Shown here piece after piece: positions 1 through 8,632 of a DNA stretch of 64,000 bases (positions are counted from its first letter, which is position 1; the number at the start of each line of letters is the position of its first letter). A program made the position numbers and the translations under genes. Source of the DNA: Candidatus Phaeomarinobacter ectocarpi (GTDB taxonomy: Bacteria > Pseudomonadota > Alphaproteobacteria > CGMCC-115125); assembly GCF_000689395.1 (NCBI RefSeq), contig NZ_HG966617.1, positions 3,136,721 to 3,200,720 on the forward strand. Direction: 5' to 3'. A model generated the notes under the pieces. It did no database searches, was not told where the DNA came from, and saw only the letters and a list, made by a program, of their open reading frames with translations.

Positions 1-1308
1 ATCGGCGAAGTAGTTCACGCCTGGCTCTTCGTTCTGCATGGCGAGTGACAGGTAACGACCGTTACCGGTGTCGTACACCACTTCAGTACCTGAACCACAG
101 AGCGGTACGTTGTAACGCTGGATCGTGTGCAGTTCCTGCACGCGCCACAGCTCACCACGGCCGTCATAGAGTTCCGCCTGCGACAGCTGCCATGAGTCCT
201 CATTGAGGTGCTTCACACGACGGCTGTAGATGTGACGGTTTTCAGCACGCAGATTCGCTTCGATCGTCCACACGCGGTGGAGTTCGTAGCGGATATTGTC
301 CTGGTTCAGGTGACGGGCCTGAATGTACTGGTCGTACGGTGCGGATTCCGCATCATACGCATTGTAGGCGATGAGTTTTTCGCTCTTGCCTTTGACAGTC
401 CAGTCAAAACGGTCCGGCGCGCCATTGTAGCCGTCGAACGAGTCTGAAGTGGACAGGCCGTCTGAGTTCGTGCCCGGGTTGTCATATGCAATATTCGGAG
501 CACGACGCACGCGACGTGTACCTGGTGAATACTGCCATGCCTTACGAGCATCGAGAGCACGGTTGAGGGTCTCGTGCACCAGGATCACACTACCAGCCGC
601 ACGTGCCGGAGCAGTGGTGTTGGCGATGTAGTAGATCGAGATGTTGTCGAGTTCCTCGGCTGAGCCCTTGGACGGGTCAGACCACTGAAGGATGGCTTCA
701 TCCTGCACTGTCTGCAGCGTGTAGTCGCCGGTTGCCGTAACAGGAGCAGCCGTAAACTGACGTGTCACCTTGAACGCACGATAGCGAAGGGTGTGGTTCC
801 AGATCGCTTCCAGACCGGAATTGATAATCGGGAACGGTGAACCCATGATGCCTTTGCCGACACCATTGCCGCCACCAACAAGTTCAGAAACGACAGCGTT
901 CTTCTTGTTGGCTTCGTAAACGTATTCAGGGAACGCGCATGAGCGACGTGTCTGATAGACGTTCATTTTGTAGGTGTCATACGTAGAGAGCAGCTTTTTG
1001 TAGCCCTCTGTCAGCACGCCGTCATACTGGCCCATATTGGCCGGCGTAACAGTGTACTGAACCGCGTCACCCGAGAACGGGTTCTGCAGACGGTCACCTG
1101 CATTGTACGTAACACCCGGAGGGGGTGTCGGCAGACCACCGGTCCATGCCGGGATCGCCCCGCCATTGCCGGCCTTCTCGCCACCCATCGGGTTGAGATC
1201 ATTACCCAGACGATCTGCCTGGGCCTGCGGGACTGCTGCGAGAGCGGCTGACGCGCCGAGCGCTACACCACCTGCAATAGTAGCCGCAAGAATGCCACTG
1301 GTTTTCAT
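1..1308 (-). CDS. DUF1329 envelope protein (partial, C-terminus beyond window start)
   Basis: The frame is open from an ATG at 1308 (minus strand) to the window edge, giving 436 codons without a stop. The N-terminus is a signal peptide (KTSGILAATIAGG, then ALA before VPQAQADRLG), so the protein is exported. The family signature follows: GNDLNPMGGEKAGN, IPAWTGG, and later repeated Tyr/Trp-rich segments such as SIYYIANTTAPARAAGS and HRVWTIEANLR. DUF1329 proteins are about 450 residues with a LolB-like fold, so only a short tail is missing. It lies downstream of the DUF1302 gene on the same strand. This pairing is common in gammaproteobacteria and alphaproteobacteria that use lipids, steroids or hydrocarbons. 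The molecular role is not established; an outer-membrane or periplasmic role with the DUF1302 barrel is inferred. Confidence 0.88.
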   Translation of the reverse strand, partial: MKTSGILAATIAGGVALGASAALAAVPQAQADRLGNDLNPMGGEKAGNGGAIPAWTGGLPTPPPGVTYNAGDRLQNPFSGDAVQYTVTPANMGQYDGVLTEGYKKLLSTYDTYKMNVYQTRRSCAFPEYVYEANKKNAVVSELVGGGNGVGKGIMGSPFPIINSGLEAIWNHTLRYRAFKVTRQFTAAPVTATGDYTLQTVQDEAILQWSDPSKGSAEELDNISIYYIANTTAPARAAGSVILVHETLNRALDARKAWQYSPGTRRVRRAPNIAYDNPGTNSDGLSTSDSFDGYNGAPDRFDWTVKGKSEKLIAYNAYDAESAPYDQYIQARHLNQDNIRYELHRVWTIEANLRAENRHIYSRRVKHLNEDSWQLSQAELYDGRGELWRVQELHTIQRYNVPLCGSGTEVVYDTGNGRYLSLAMQNEEPGVNYFAD

Positions 1309-1413
1309 TGAGAATCTTCCTCCACTGAAGAGTTCGTTTGGCGGTCGTCCGGTTCGCAGCATCACCTACGCCATCTGACCAATCGTGTTCCCCACGAGTT
1401 TTTGGTGTGACGC

Positions 1414-1443
1414 CCGGACCGCCTCAGGATTGAGACGGTCCGG
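1414..1443. terminator. hairpin between DUF1302 and DUF1329 genes
   Basis: CCGGACCG (1414-1421) pairs perfectly with CGGTCCGG (1436-1443), and a further four pairs extend it inward past one mismatch. No T-tract follows on either strand, so it is more likely an attenuating or mRNA-stabilising hairpin between two co-transcribed genes than a strong terminator. Confidence 0.45.
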
Positions 1444-1468
1444 TGTCAAAGTCGTATTCAGTCTAACC

Positions 1469-4096
1469 TTAGAACGAGTAGCTCGCTGTGAGCGACACAA
1501 AGTCGTCGTCAAGGTTGTTCTGGTAGGTCTCGGAACCCATGAAGTCCGTGTAGCTCAGGCCAACGCGCCATGTGTTCTGCAGATTTGCAGTAACGCTGAG
1601 GCCGATTGAACGACGGTCTTCAACAAAGTTGCCAAGCGGTGCCGGAGTGAAACCCTCCAGATCGTGACGGTACACGAGCTGTGGTGAGAGCGTCCAAGGC
1701 GTGCCGAAGGCATTGTTGTAGTCGAGACGTGTCAGGAGGATACCACCGTATGACGTTTCAGTCGGACGGCAACCCTGACGGCTGTCGAGGTTGAGGATGC
1801 CACCAAGCGGCAGATCAGTACCTGAGCGGCACACTGCAGACAGACGGTTGAATTCAACCACCGTACCAGCAGCCTGCGTAGCAGGTGACTCATCCGGAAC
1901 ACCAGGAACGTGCACGACGCCAAATTCCGTCACCAGGATACCGATGTCGGCACCCAGGAAGTTGATGAGCGGGTTGGAGTTTGTGTACGTAGCCGTCGTA
2001 CCGATCTGGAAGGTAAACACTTCCTCACGAACGAAGGCAGTTGGTGTGCGACCGAAGTTGCCTGGAATACAACCGGTTGTGTCGGTTGCAGCAGGCTGTG
2101 TACCCGGCTCTGTGGAAAGCGGCGAAATGGCCGTCCGCAGAACGTCACCGAAGGTGATGATACCCACACACTGTGCACCGGCGGCAGAAATTGTCTGCTG
2201 CGTGGTGTCAACCTGCAGTGGCTGGTTTGGACGGTAAGAGAATTCACCCTGTACGCCCCAGTCGCCGACTGTGGTGTTGAAGCTGATACCCCAAAGCTCA
2301 ATGTCTTCTGGGTAGATCAGTGTGGTGGACAGGTTCTGCGTAACAGCGACGTTTTCAACGCCATCCGGAGAGTATGGGATAGCACCCAGACCCGGGATTA
2401 CAATCGTCGTGGACGTACCGATGAAGATACCGCACTTGACGAGGGCAACCTGACGCATGTTCACCGTGGACTGACCAGCCGTAATGGTGGCGAGATCAGC
2501 AACAGCTGTTGCGTTACCAAGCGCACCGTAAACAGCAGCAGCTGTAGAAGCCATTGCCGCAGTCGTCGCGTTCGGGTCAGCAACATTCACACCTTCGAGG
2601 AAGCCGCCGTTCTGGAGTGATGTATCCGCAAAGTCACGCGGACCAGCACCGAGAAGGGCGCCACATGCCTGAGCACCAGAGGCAATAGCTGTGCCTGTTG
2701 TGCCTGGAGCCTGAATGCTTGTTTCAACCTGGGCGATGCCGTCTGGCTTCACCTGGGCGATTGGCAGACGGGAGTGGTACTTCATGTAGTAGAAGCCAAA
2801 CTCGGTTGAGTTCAGAGCTTCAGAGTACCAACGAAGAGCAACACCGAACTGACCTTCGTCCTTGGCATTGATGTCACGACCACGGGTCGTGCCTTCAAGA
2901 GCATGAACGTTGGACACATCGTCGACGATGCCGCCATTGCCGTCAGCATAACCGTTCAGAAGAATTGTCTGAGCGGAGCCGTCTGTCGGCAGGTCTGTCA
3001 GATAGTGCTGTGACGAAGCTGTCGAGCAGCCCGTACCAACAAGTGCTGAGTAACGGGCAGCCTGACCAAGAGCAGCCGCAAGGTTGCGGGTTGCGTTGGT
3101 CGTGTTGTCACAGTTACGCAGGTTTGGACCGGAGCGCAGGGAACCGGAGTAGAAACCGACACCCTGGTTACCACCAACGCTGGAGTTGGCATTCGCCACG
3201 TCTGAACCAGCAAACGGCGTACCGGCTGGATCAAGCTGGAATGGTTCCCAGTCGAGCTGGTAGAACGCTTCCAAAGACAGGTCGAATGGCAGTCCAACAG
3301 AACCGTACAAGGCCCAGACCGGAATCAGGCCTTCCTTGATTTCCACGCCTGGACGACGGAATGCGCTGACGTCAACCGGGTTGACCGAGTTGATGCCGTT
3401 GAAGATGAAGGTACCTTCACCCCAGGAGATAACCTGCTTACCAGCGCGGAAGTTGATCGGCAGGCTGCCGAGATCAAAGTCAGCTGACAGGTAAAGGTCG
3501 AGCAGGCGAACGTCGCGGCCCACTTCTTCCCGGTTGTTGTCGTCGATACCGAACCGATTGTATGAACCGGAGCTGTTCAGCACCGCATCATAGAATTCCG
3601 TGGCACGGGCAAACAACGTGAAGTTGCGCCATGTCATCTGGAGATCGTGGTTGGCTTTGATGTTGGCAGACGTCAGGTCGCCAGCACCGAAGTTCAGGAA
3701 CCGGTCATCCGTGTTGGGTGAATCGTCAAAGTTGAACGGAACAGCCGTGCCACCAAGCGCGGTGTTGTTCGTTGACGTCGCCGGAGCAACCGAAGCCGGG
3801 AAACCAAACAGGTTGGCAGTACCAGTCGGCACCAGCGTTGTAACGCCGGTTGTGCCCGGGATCGTGCCACTTGTGCTGTTTTCACGTGGGTCGCGGTTAC
3901 CACCGTTGAACTCAGTCAGAAACTGACTGCGAGCATCTTTGGTCTTCATCTGAACACCGACGGAAACCGTCGTGTCAAAGAAGATTTTCAGTTCGCCGAA
4001 CTCAGTAGACAAAGCATGTGCTTGTCCCCCTGAGACCAGCAGACCCACACCCACGGCACTGCCTAGGAGTGCGGATCGCAAATTGCGAGTAGTCAT
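1469..4096 (-). CDS. DUF1302 family outer-membrane protein
   Basis: This 875-residue protein starts at the ATG at 4096, preceded by GGAGGATCG as ribosome-binding site. A longer frame reaches 4204 but lacks a binding site there and would bury the signal peptide. The start gives MTTRNLRSALLGSAVGVG with an export signal ending at AHA (about residue 29). The mature part is typical of DUF1302: an early FDTTVSVGVQ strand, VGRDVRLLDLYL, FRAGKQVISWGEG, NGINSVNPVDVSAFRRPG and a C-terminal SLTASYSF ending in Phe, as in outer-membrane beta-barrels. It is longer than many members because of Ala/Thr/Asn-rich insertions around residues 330-420 and 490-570, probably extracellular loops. It is transcribed ahead of the DUF1329 gene. 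A barrel for hydrophobic compounds is inferred from context, not shown. Confidence 0.9.
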   Translation of the reverse strand: MTTRNLRSALLGSAVGVGLLVSGGQAHALSTEFGELKIFFDTTVSVGVQMKTKDARSQFLTEFNGGNRDPRENSTSGTIPGTTGVTTLVPTGTANLFGFPASVAPATSTNNTALGGTAVPFNFDDSPNTDDRFLNFGAGDLTSANIKANHDLQMTWRNFTLFARATEFYDAVLNSSGSYNRFGIDDNNREEVGRDVRLLDLYLSADFDLGSLPINFRAGKQVISWGEGTFIFNGINSVNPVDVSAFRRPGVEIKEGLIPVWALYGSVGLPFDLSLEAFYQLDWEPFQLDPAGTPFAGSDVANANSSVGGNQGVGFYSGSLRSGPNLRNCDNTTNATRNLAAALGQAARYSALVGTGCSTASSQHYLTDLPTDGSAQTILLNGYADGNGGIVDDVSNVHALEGTTRGRDINAKDEGQFGVALRWYSEALNSTEFGFYYMKYHSRLPIAQVKPDGIAQVETSIQAPGTTGTAIASGAQACGALLGAGPRDFADTSLQNGGFLEGVNVADPNATTAAMASTAAAVYGALGNATAVADLATITAGQSTVNMRQVALVKCGIFIGTSTTIVIPGLGAIPYSPDGVENVAVTQNLSTTLIYPEDIELWGISFNTTVGDWGVQGEFSYRPNQPLQVDTTQQTISAAGAQCVGIITFGDVLRTAISPLSTEPGTQPAATDTTGCIPGNFGRTPTAFVREEVFTFQIGTTATYTNSNPLINFLGADIGILVTEFGVVHVPGVPDESPATQAAGTVVEFNRLSAVCRSGTDLPLGGILNLDSRQGCRPTETSYGGILLTRLDYNNAFGTPWTLSPQLVYRHDLEGFTPAPLGNFVEDRRSIGLSVTANLQNTWRVGLSYTDFMGSETYQNNLDDDFVSLTASYSF

Positions 4097-4820
4097 TTGA
4101 GCGATCCTCCTCGATCCTCGCTTATTAGACGTAATGACGAAGCTAGGAGGAGTAGGGGCCCTAAAATATAGAGCACGATCCCTGTCCCCCCGGCCAGTCA
4201 GCATCCCTCGCGCCTAGACCACTGGATGACCCCTTGTGAGTCAACCCGATTGTGATGGAATGTGACGCCGCGATAACATCATTGGGTGCGGGTATGGCTT
4301 TTTGGTCACGTTTTGAGCAGTTTTGTTAACGATACGATAATCATTCACCCCATGCTGCAGTGCAATATATCCATAGCTTCAGTCGCTTAGCGGGTTGGCG
4401 GTCACGCCCTTGGGACGAATCAAAACTGCCCCTTTTAACGCCAGAGAGGCATGCAAATCAGCAACAGCCACCCTCAGCAAAACGCACTCAGTGCAGATTT
4501 TTCCGGCGCTGATCTCAGCTGCCCGCTCCGCCTCCGGGCACCGCCCGGCGGCAGCTATTTCACCCTCGAAGTGACCCGCAATCCCGGGTTTACTTCGTGT
4601 TCAGGCCTGCCGGGCCACTTTTAAGCCGCAAGCTCTCTTGGGCGCGCCTGATCTGCCTCAAGGCCAAATCTCATCTTCCTGCCAATCTTCCTGTCAGGGG
4701 AGCGGGATGTCGAGTTACGGTTTGGACAGACACACCGGCCCCCAAACCGGCCCCCAAACCGGCCCCACGGCCAAAAATCAATCTCGGCGTGCCAGGCCGG
4801 CATGCACAAAGGATCGCCTG
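4097..4820. other. divergent intergenic region with hairpins
   Basis: This stretch of about 720 bases separates the minus-strand DUF1302 gene from the plus-strand beta-helix gene and should hold both promoters. No convincing gene is seen. Visible structures are a hairpin with arms CCGGGC (4534-4539) and GCCCGG (4543-4548), a second with arms CGAAGT/ACCCG (4567-4578) and CGGGT/ACTTCG (4585-4597), and a 12-bp tandem repeat at 4734-4767. The two hairpins may terminate or attenuate a transcript, but neither has a clear T-tract. Confidence 0.5.
4734..4767. repeat. 12-bp tandem repeat, nearly three copies
   Basis: The unit ACCGGCCCCCAA is repeated from 4734, 4746 and 4758 (the last copy incomplete). 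It lies about 55 bases upstream of the beta-helix gene start, in its likely 5' leader. If translated in the long upstream frame it would give a Thr-Gly-Pro-Gln repeat, but that extension lacks a signal peptide and is not favoured. Confidence 0.8.
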
Positions 4821-6185
4821 ATGACCGCAACGCGACAGCAGCCCACCCCCCTCCAGCTCACTCTCAGCCTGTTTGCGGCGCTGACTGTCACTGCCGCCGT
4901 GCCAGCCATCGCGCAGCCAGCTGATGCAGCCCAGACCCCAGCCACCGCGGAAGACAGCGCCCCAGATAGTGCCGCATCCGAAATGACCGCAGCTCCGGAT
5001 GCCTACACAGCCATTCAGCAGGCCTTGATGATGGCCGAGCCCGGCGCCGTCATCGAACTGGGCCCAGGCCGGTACGAATTGACCGAAGGGCTTTCCCTCA
5101 ACGTGGACGATGTCACCATCAAGGGCGCAGGCATGGATCAGACCATCCTGTCCTTCCGCACCCAGGAAAGTGGTGCCGAGGGTCTTTTGGTGGAATCCTC
5201 CGGCGTTGTCCTGATGGATTTTGCCGTGGAAGACGCCAAGGGTGACGCCATCAAGGTCATTGGTGCCGATGGCATCTCCTTCATCCGCGTGCGCACCGAA
5301 TGGACCAATGGTCCCGACCCGCTCAACGGGGCCTATGGCCTTTATCCGGTCGCCTCCAAGAATGTGCTGATTGATGGCGCCATTGCCCGCGGCGCTTCTG
5401 ACGCCGGCATTTACGTGGGCCAGTCAGACAACATCGTCGTGCGCAATTCATTGGCCGAATACAACGTGGCCGGCATCGAGATTGAGAACAGCTACGTTGC
5501 CGACGTCTATGACAATGTGGCCCAGCACAACACCGGCGGTGTTCTGGTGTTTGATCTGCCGAACCTGCCGCAGCAGGGCGGACACTCCGTCCGCGTCTTC
5601 AACAACAAGATCATCAATAATGACACCCCCAACTTTGCCCCAGCCGGCAACATCGTTGGCGGCGTGCCCATGGGCACCGGCGTGATGGTGATGGCCAATT
5701 CAAAGGTGGAAGTCTTCGACAATGAGATTGCCAACAACGTGACCGCCGGCGTGATGATTGTCGCCTATCCCAATGAATACGAAGACGAAAACTATTATCC
5801 GTACCCGGAAGGCATTGCCGTGTGGGACAATACTTTCACCAACAATGGCACAGCACCCGACAATGACATCGGAGACCTGATTGCCTCCATCTCCGGCACG
5901 CCTGTTCCCGACATCGTGTGGGACGGCAACATTCCCTTGTGGCATTACTTCACCGGCATCCCTGAAAACCGGGGCGTCTATATCGGCGACAACACGGGCA
6001 GCGATCCTGAAACCGGGCAGGCCACATTCATCGATGCCGATGTGATCGGCTACTTCGCCTGGAACTGGTTCCATTCTCCAAGCCGCGAGTTGCCAAACCA
6101 TGCAGGCGGTGTAGCGCGTCTGACGGGCGCAAATGTTCCGATGCCCGATGCGGCGGCTGCCTCCAGTGAGGCATCCCAGCAGTGA
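4821..6185 (+). CDS. secreted parallel beta-helix repeat protein
   Basis: This 454-residue protein starts at the ATG at 4821, which has AAAGGA eight bases upstream and opens directly onto a signal peptide (LTLSLFAALTVTAAVPAIAQ). After an acidic, Ala-rich linker come stacked beta-helix turns: GAVIELGPGRYELTEGL, NVDDVTIKGAG, GVVLMDFAVEDAKGDAIKV, KNVLIDGAIARGASDAGIYVGQSDNIVVRNS, AGIEIENSYVADVYDNVAQHNTGG and VEVFDNEIANNVTAGVMIV. This is the right-handed helix (NosD/pectate-lyase type) seen in a family that recurs as a pair with a haem-motif protein (TIGR03805/TIGR03806, known to me as an uncharacterised pair). Its TGA overlaps the GTG start of the next gene, so the two are translationally coupled. 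The C-terminal part (residues 340-430) has Trp/Tyr-rich segments (WDNTF, FAWNWFHSP). Substrate and location beyond the cytoplasmic membrane are unknown. Confidence 0.85.
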   Translation: MTATRQQPTPLQLTLSLFAALTVTAAVPAIAQPADAAQTPATAEDSAPDSAASEMTAAPDAYTAIQQALMMAEPGAVIELGPGRYELTEGLSLNVDDVTIKGAGMDQTILSFRTQESGAEGLLVESSGVVLMDFAVEDAKGDAIKVIGADGISFIRVRTEWTNGPDPLNGAYGLYPVASKNVLIDGAIARGASDAGIYVGQSDNIVVRNSLAEYNVAGIEIENSYVADVYDNVAQHNTGGVLVFDLPNLPQQGGHSVRVFNNKIINNDTPNFAPAGNIVGGVPMGTGVMVMANSKVEVFDNEIANNVTAGVMIVAYPNEYEDENYYPYPEGIAVWDNTFTNNGTAPDNDIGDLIASISGTPVPDIVWDGNIPLWHYFTGIPENRGVYIGDNTGSDPETGQATFIDADVIGYFAWNWFHSPSRELPNHAGGVARLTGANVPMPDAAAASSEASQQ

Positions 6186-7261
6186 CCATCCGGCGTGCAA
6201 GTAAATGGCTCGTGGCCCTGGGTATGGCATGGGCTGCTGCATCATCAGCGCAGGCTGCCGTCAACGACGCCGCCATAACCGGCAGCGCCGCGCCCAAGGC
6301 TCTGTCTGAGTACGGCTTCTTTGACGACCTCAGCGCACAGACACCAGCAGATCGCGTGCTGCCCTACGATCTCATCACACCGCTGTTCACGGACTACGCT
6401 GAGAAACTGCGCTTCGTCTATGTGCCTGACGGTGAGACCGCGCAGTACAATCCTGATGACGTCTTCGCATTGCCCGTCGGCTCTGCCCTTATCAAGACAT
6501 TCGCCTACCCGCAGGACGCCCGTGCACCCGGTGAAGACCTCCGTCTGATCGAAACGCGTATTCTGGCGCACACGCCCAAGGGCTGGCGCACCTACCCCTA
6601 TGTCTGGAATGCCGACATGACCGACGCTGTGCTGTCTCCCCTTGGAGCCAAGCTCGACGTCTCATGGATAACCGCAGACGGCACCAGCCGCACCATCCGC
6701 TATGCGGTGCCGAACATGAACCAGTGCCGGTCCTGCCACGTCAAAGGTACAGGCCGCGACCGCGTGACAGTCCCCATCGGACCAGAAGCCAAGCACCTCA
6801 ACAAGGACTATTCGTATACGGATGGTATAACCAACCAGCTCTTGAAGTGGACCGAGGCAGGCATCCTGACAGGCACGCCGGACGATCCTGACGATGCACC
6901 ACGCATCGCAAGGTGGGACGATGCCACACTGCCGATTGCTGATCGCGCCCGCGGCTATCTGGACATCAACTGCGCCCACTGCCACGCGCCCGACGGCCCG
7001 GCTCATACATCCGGCCTTTATCTGGACACCCGCGCCACCACACCTGCCCAATACGGCATCTTCAAACGGCCGGTGGCAGCCGGCCGCGGATCAGGCGGAC
7101 ATGATTTTTCCATCAACCCCGGTGACCCGGATTCGTCCATCATCGTCTACCGCATGGACTCGACCGATCCGGGCATCATGATGCCGGAGCTGGGCCGCTC
7201 CACGATCCACCGCGAAGGCGTTGCCCTGATCCGCGAGTGGATCGCGGGCATGGACAATTAG
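6182..7261 (+). CDS. di-haem c-type protein, partner of the beta-helix protein
   Basis: This 359-residue exported protein starts at a GTG (6182) that overlaps the preceding TGA. The signal peptide is WLVALGMAWAAASSAQA. Two c-type haem motifs are visible: CRSCH (C182, C185, H186) and CAHCH (C264, C267, H268). Other conserved stretches are LSEYGFF near residue 41, PYDLITPLFTDYAEKLRF (61-78), GWRTYPYVWN and the C-terminal MMPELGRSTIH, with His/Met that could ligate haem iron. These fit the HNE_0200/SO_2930 family (TIGR03806), which is regularly next to or fused with the beta-helix family. It is predicted to be periplasmic or surface-associated and redox active; the electron donor and acceptor are unknown. 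Confidence 0.85.
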   Translation: MTIRRASKWLVALGMAWAAASSAQAAVNDAAITGSAAPKALSEYGFFDDLSAQTPADRVLPYDLITPLFTDYAEKLRFVYVPDGETAQYNPDDVFALPVGSALIKTFAYPQDARAPGEDLRLIETRILAHTPKGWRTYPYVWNADMTDAVLSPLGAKLDVSWITADGTSRTIRYAVPNMNQCRSCHVKGTGRDRVTVPIGPEAKHLNKDYSYTDGITNQLLKWTEAGILTGTPDDPDDAPRIARWDDATLPIADRARGYLDINCAHCHAPDGPAHTSGLYLDTRATTPAQYGIFKRPVAAGRGSGGHDFSINPGDPDSSIIVYRMDSTDPGIMMPELGRSTIHREGVALIREWIAGMDN

Positions 7262-7414
7262 CGCCAGCCCCACACCCTTGCAGCTGTCGGCATCAAGGAA
7301 AGCGACTGGCAGAAAATCGCGGAGATGGCGATGCAGAATTTCGTCGTGCTCTCAAACCTACGACCCGTTACGGGTCCGGACGACATCTTTAAGATACTGA
7401 AGATTGCTGCCTAG
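7262..7414 (+). pseudogene. 3' remnant of an iron-type alcohol dehydrogenase gene
   Basis: Directly after the TAG of the di-haem gene, in the same frame, about 50 codons run to a TAG at 7412-7414. They encode HTLAAVGIKESDWQKIAEMA followed by a segment with LSNLRPVTGPDD and ending FKILKIAA. This matches the extreme C-terminus of group III (iron-containing) alcohol dehydrogenases, where a 'VGVKESD...A...NPRP(V/L)T..D...IL..A' pattern is usual. There is no start codon, and the catalytic and metal-binding parts are absent. It appears to be the leftover end of a deleted gene joined to the end of the beta-helix/di-haem pair. Confidence 0.7.
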
Positions 7415-7429
7415 GGAGCGAAACGACGA

Positions 7430-7807
7430 TCAGCTTTCGCCGTCCATCTCATCCCAGACTTCAGTCAAGACGGTATTGGCCGTCACAGCTGTGGGCCAGC
7501 CGCTGTAGTGCGCAAGATGAAGAATGACTTCTTCGATTTTGGCTTTCGAGATCCCCAGGTTGCGCGCGCCACGAAAATGCAGGCGCAGCTCGTGCTCCCT
7601 GTTGAGAGAGATCAAGGATGCGAGCGTAATGAGGCTGCGTTCCTGGAGTTCCAGACCCTCGCGCGTCCAGATCGTGCCAAAGAGCGCGGTCACCGTATGC
7701 ATTCGCAGATCATCGCTGAGCGCCGGATTGGCCTTGGCCAGCAGGCCGAGCTTTTCGACCACCTGCATGCCTGCCGTTAGAGTCTTCTCGTCTGCGTCAT
7801 AAGCCAT
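7430..7807 (-). CDS. carboxymuconolactone decarboxylase / AhpD-like protein
   Basis: This 125-residue protein matches the CMD domain: the helical core LQERSLITLASLISLNREHELRLHFRGARNLGISKAKIEEVILHLAHYSGWPTAV covers most of it. The CxxC pair of peroxidatic AhpD proteins is absent, so it groups with the gamma-carboxymuconolactone decarboxylase-like branch. The conserved HxxxxxGWP-type segment (HLAHYSGWP) is present. It is the last gene of a minus-strand set after the CoA-transferase and crotonase, 15 bases downstream of the latter, so a role in the same degradation pathway is inferred. Exact substrate unknown. Confidence 0.85.
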   Translation of the reverse strand: MAYDADEKTLTAGMQVVEKLGLLAKANPALSDDLRMHTVTALFGTIWTREGLELQERSLITLASLISLNREHELRLHFRGARNLGISKAKIEEVILHLAHYSGWPTAVTANTVLTEVWDEMDGES

Positions 7808-7822
7808 CCGCTCATCCCTTCT

Positions 7823-8632
7823 TCAGCGCCTGTTGAAAACCGGTTCCTCGCGACTGACGAAGGCCAGAACACCGGCCTTGTGGTCATCGCTCTTGGCTAG
7901 GGGCGCAACCTCCCGACCAATCGCCGTCGCCGCCTCTTGGGGATCAAGATCAAAAGCCTGCCCGACCATGCGCTTGGTTGCTTCAACGGAAAGCGGTGCC
8001 CGCGAGGCAATGCGGTCGGCAATAGCCAGGGCTTCATCCAGCAGACTCTCGTGGGGATGAACCGCTGTTACCAGGCCATAGGTCAAAGCTGTCTGGGCCT
8101 GTGTTCTAAGCCCCGTCAACAACATGGCTTTCGCCTGGGCGATACCTATCAGCCGCGGCAGACGATAAACGGAAGCCATCAGCCCCACATTCACACCGGC
8201 ACCGATAAAGAATGCTTTTTCGCTGGCGACACGCACGTCACAACACAAGGCAAGCTCAAGCCCACCGCCGACACAGGCACCGTTCACCCCGGCAATGACC
8301 GGCACCCTCAGAGCTTCAATCTTGTCGAGCAACCGGCCAAACTGACTGAGGCTGGCAAGGGCGTCCTCGCCACGCGTCATTGCTTCCCGCAAATCGTCTC
8401 CGGCACAGAAACTCTTGCCACGCCCGCTCAGAACCACAGCGCGCACGGACAGGTCCGTCTCGATACCATCCAACACCGCTTCGAGCCGGGTGCGGGTTGC
8501 CAGATCAAGCGCATTGGCCGGAGGACGGTCGATCTCAATCAGCACAACGCCGTTGTCACGGTGCTCCACATGCAGAGTGTCGCCTGTATCAGCAGCGCTT
8601 TTGGGGGTGGTGCCTGCAGGTACGTCGCTCAT
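7823..8632 (-). CDS. enoyl-CoA hydratase/isomerase family protein (crotonase fold)
   Basis: This 269-residue crotonase-fold protein has the oxyanion-hole segments GRGKSFCAGDDLRE (about residues 70-83) and NGACVGGGLELALCCD (about 119-134). The two glutamates that catalyse hydration in canonical hydratases (Glu144 and Glu164 in the rat enzyme) align with Gly/Ala positions here (FIGAGVNVG and QAKAMLLTG). Plain enoyl-CoA hydration is therefore doubtful, and an isomerase, decarboxylase or hydrolase-type reaction is possible. Its ATG overlaps the TGA of the CoA-transferase gene (ATGA), so the two are translationally coupled. Confidence 0.88.
   Translation of the reverse strand: MSDVPAGTTPKSAADTGDTLHVEHRDNGVVLIEIDRPPANALDLATRTRLEAVLDGIETDLSVRAVVLSGRGKSFCAGDDLREAMTRGEDALASLSQFGRLLDKIEALRVPVIAGVNGACVGGGLELALCCDVRVASEKAFFIGAGVNVGLMASVYRLPRLIGIAQAKAMLLTGLRTQAQTALTYGLVTAVHPHESLLDEALAIADRIASRAPLSVEATKRMVGQAFDLDPQEAATAIGREVAPLAKSDDHKAGVLAFVSREEPVFNRR

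Noticed and set aside
4451-4624. 57-codon frame in the divergent intergenic region
   Set aside because: No ribosome-binding site or recognisable feature, and it overlaps two hairpins; unlikely to be a gene.
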